64,000 nt of DNA from Candidatus Krumholzibacteriota bacterium (lineage in GTDB: Bacteria > Krumholzibacteriota > Krumholzibacteriia > JAJRXK01): positions 56,070-120,069 of the forward strand of contig JAJDAC010000024.1 of the NCBI GenBank assembly GCA_029262065.1. Direction: 5' to 3'. The notes under the pieces are model-generated. The model had not been told where the DNA came from. It saw only the letters and a list, made by a program, of their open reading frames with translations, and did no database searches. This document shows positions 63,976 to 64,000 of the stretch, piece after piece (positions within the stretch are counted from its first letter, which is position 1; every line of letters begins with the position of its first letter). Made by a program: the position numbers and the translations under genes.

Positions 63976-64000
63976 ATGCAGAATTCTACCATTTGGGTCG
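63976..64000 (+). CDS. Start of an unidentified gene, cut by the right edge
   Basis: GGAGG is followed seven bases later by ATG at 63976. Only eight codons are visible (MQNSTIWV). The ribosome site and spacing are good, so it is probably the start of a real gene, but the product cannot be named. Confidence 0.5.

Overview
The window looks like chromosomal DNA from a GC-rich, diderm (Gram-negative-type) bacterium, most likely of the FCB/Fibrobacteres-Chlorobi-Bacteroidetes side of the tree. The reasons are an RND/TolC tripartite efflux system, an outer-membrane beta-barrel, several lipoproteins, and four large secreted proteins that end in the FlgD-Ig/type-IX-like sorting domain with the PNPFNPST-type motif. 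A candidate phylum such as Krumholzibacteriota or Eisenbacteria would fit, but this is inference from protein style. There are no tRNA, rRNA, CRISPR or clear transposon genes.

Layout. 1-2134: the start of a secreted parallel beta-helix protein cut by the left edge. 2.4-12.8 kb: three Hanks-type Ser/Thr kinases of different build (kinase-TPR-thioredoxin, membrane-kinase, kinase-TPR), with an outer-membrane barrel, an ArsR/SRPBCC/DoxX operon and a PKD lipoprotein between them. 12.9-20.3 kb: a cytidylate-kinase-like enzyme, an NHL propeller protein, a secreted metallo-beta-lactamase-fold enzyme, two small unknowns, and a TetR regulator with a secreted cupin, each preceded by the same operator. 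20.4-30.6 kb: a five-gene copper/silver efflux operon on the minus strand (Cys-rich leader protein, TolC-like, CusB, CusA, CopA). 30.7-40.9 kb: a Reg_prop propeller protein, a secreted SurE-PDZ fusion, a membrane LuxR regulator, a fourth kinase with a TolB-like propeller, two small membrane proteins and a LytTR two-component system. 41-43.2 kb: lactate dehydrogenase and a TetR/membrane-protein pair with shared operators. 43.4-58.4 kb: secreted proteins (sugar dehydrogenase, trypsin-like protease, DUF1349-type jelly-roll proteins), a regulator operon ending in a catalytically degenerate beta-lactamase-fold protein, and a GAF/anti-sigma-kinase-like protein. 58.4-62.6 kb: a tight three-gene cassette of patatin phospholipase, HExxH metallopeptidase and ComEC-like metallo-hydrolase. 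62.6-64 kb: an ATP-grasp ligase and the first codons of a new gene.

Most notable signals. (1) Four unrelated secreted proteins (ending at 40390, 46165, 50493, 54967) share a short C-terminal tail of the form [W/F]-[G/S]-x-[V/I/L]-K-A-x-[F/Y], a candidate undescribed sorting tag. It is used beside, and apparently instead of, the FlgD-Ig tail. One jelly-roll domain occurs with each of the two tails in adjacent genes. (2) The patatin-metallopeptidase-MBL cassette is an uncharacterised three-hydrolase operon. (3) There is a kinase with an extracytoplasmic CxxS thioredoxin domain. (4) Three regulators have visible palindromic operators, one lying exactly in a promoter spacer with a leaderless start.
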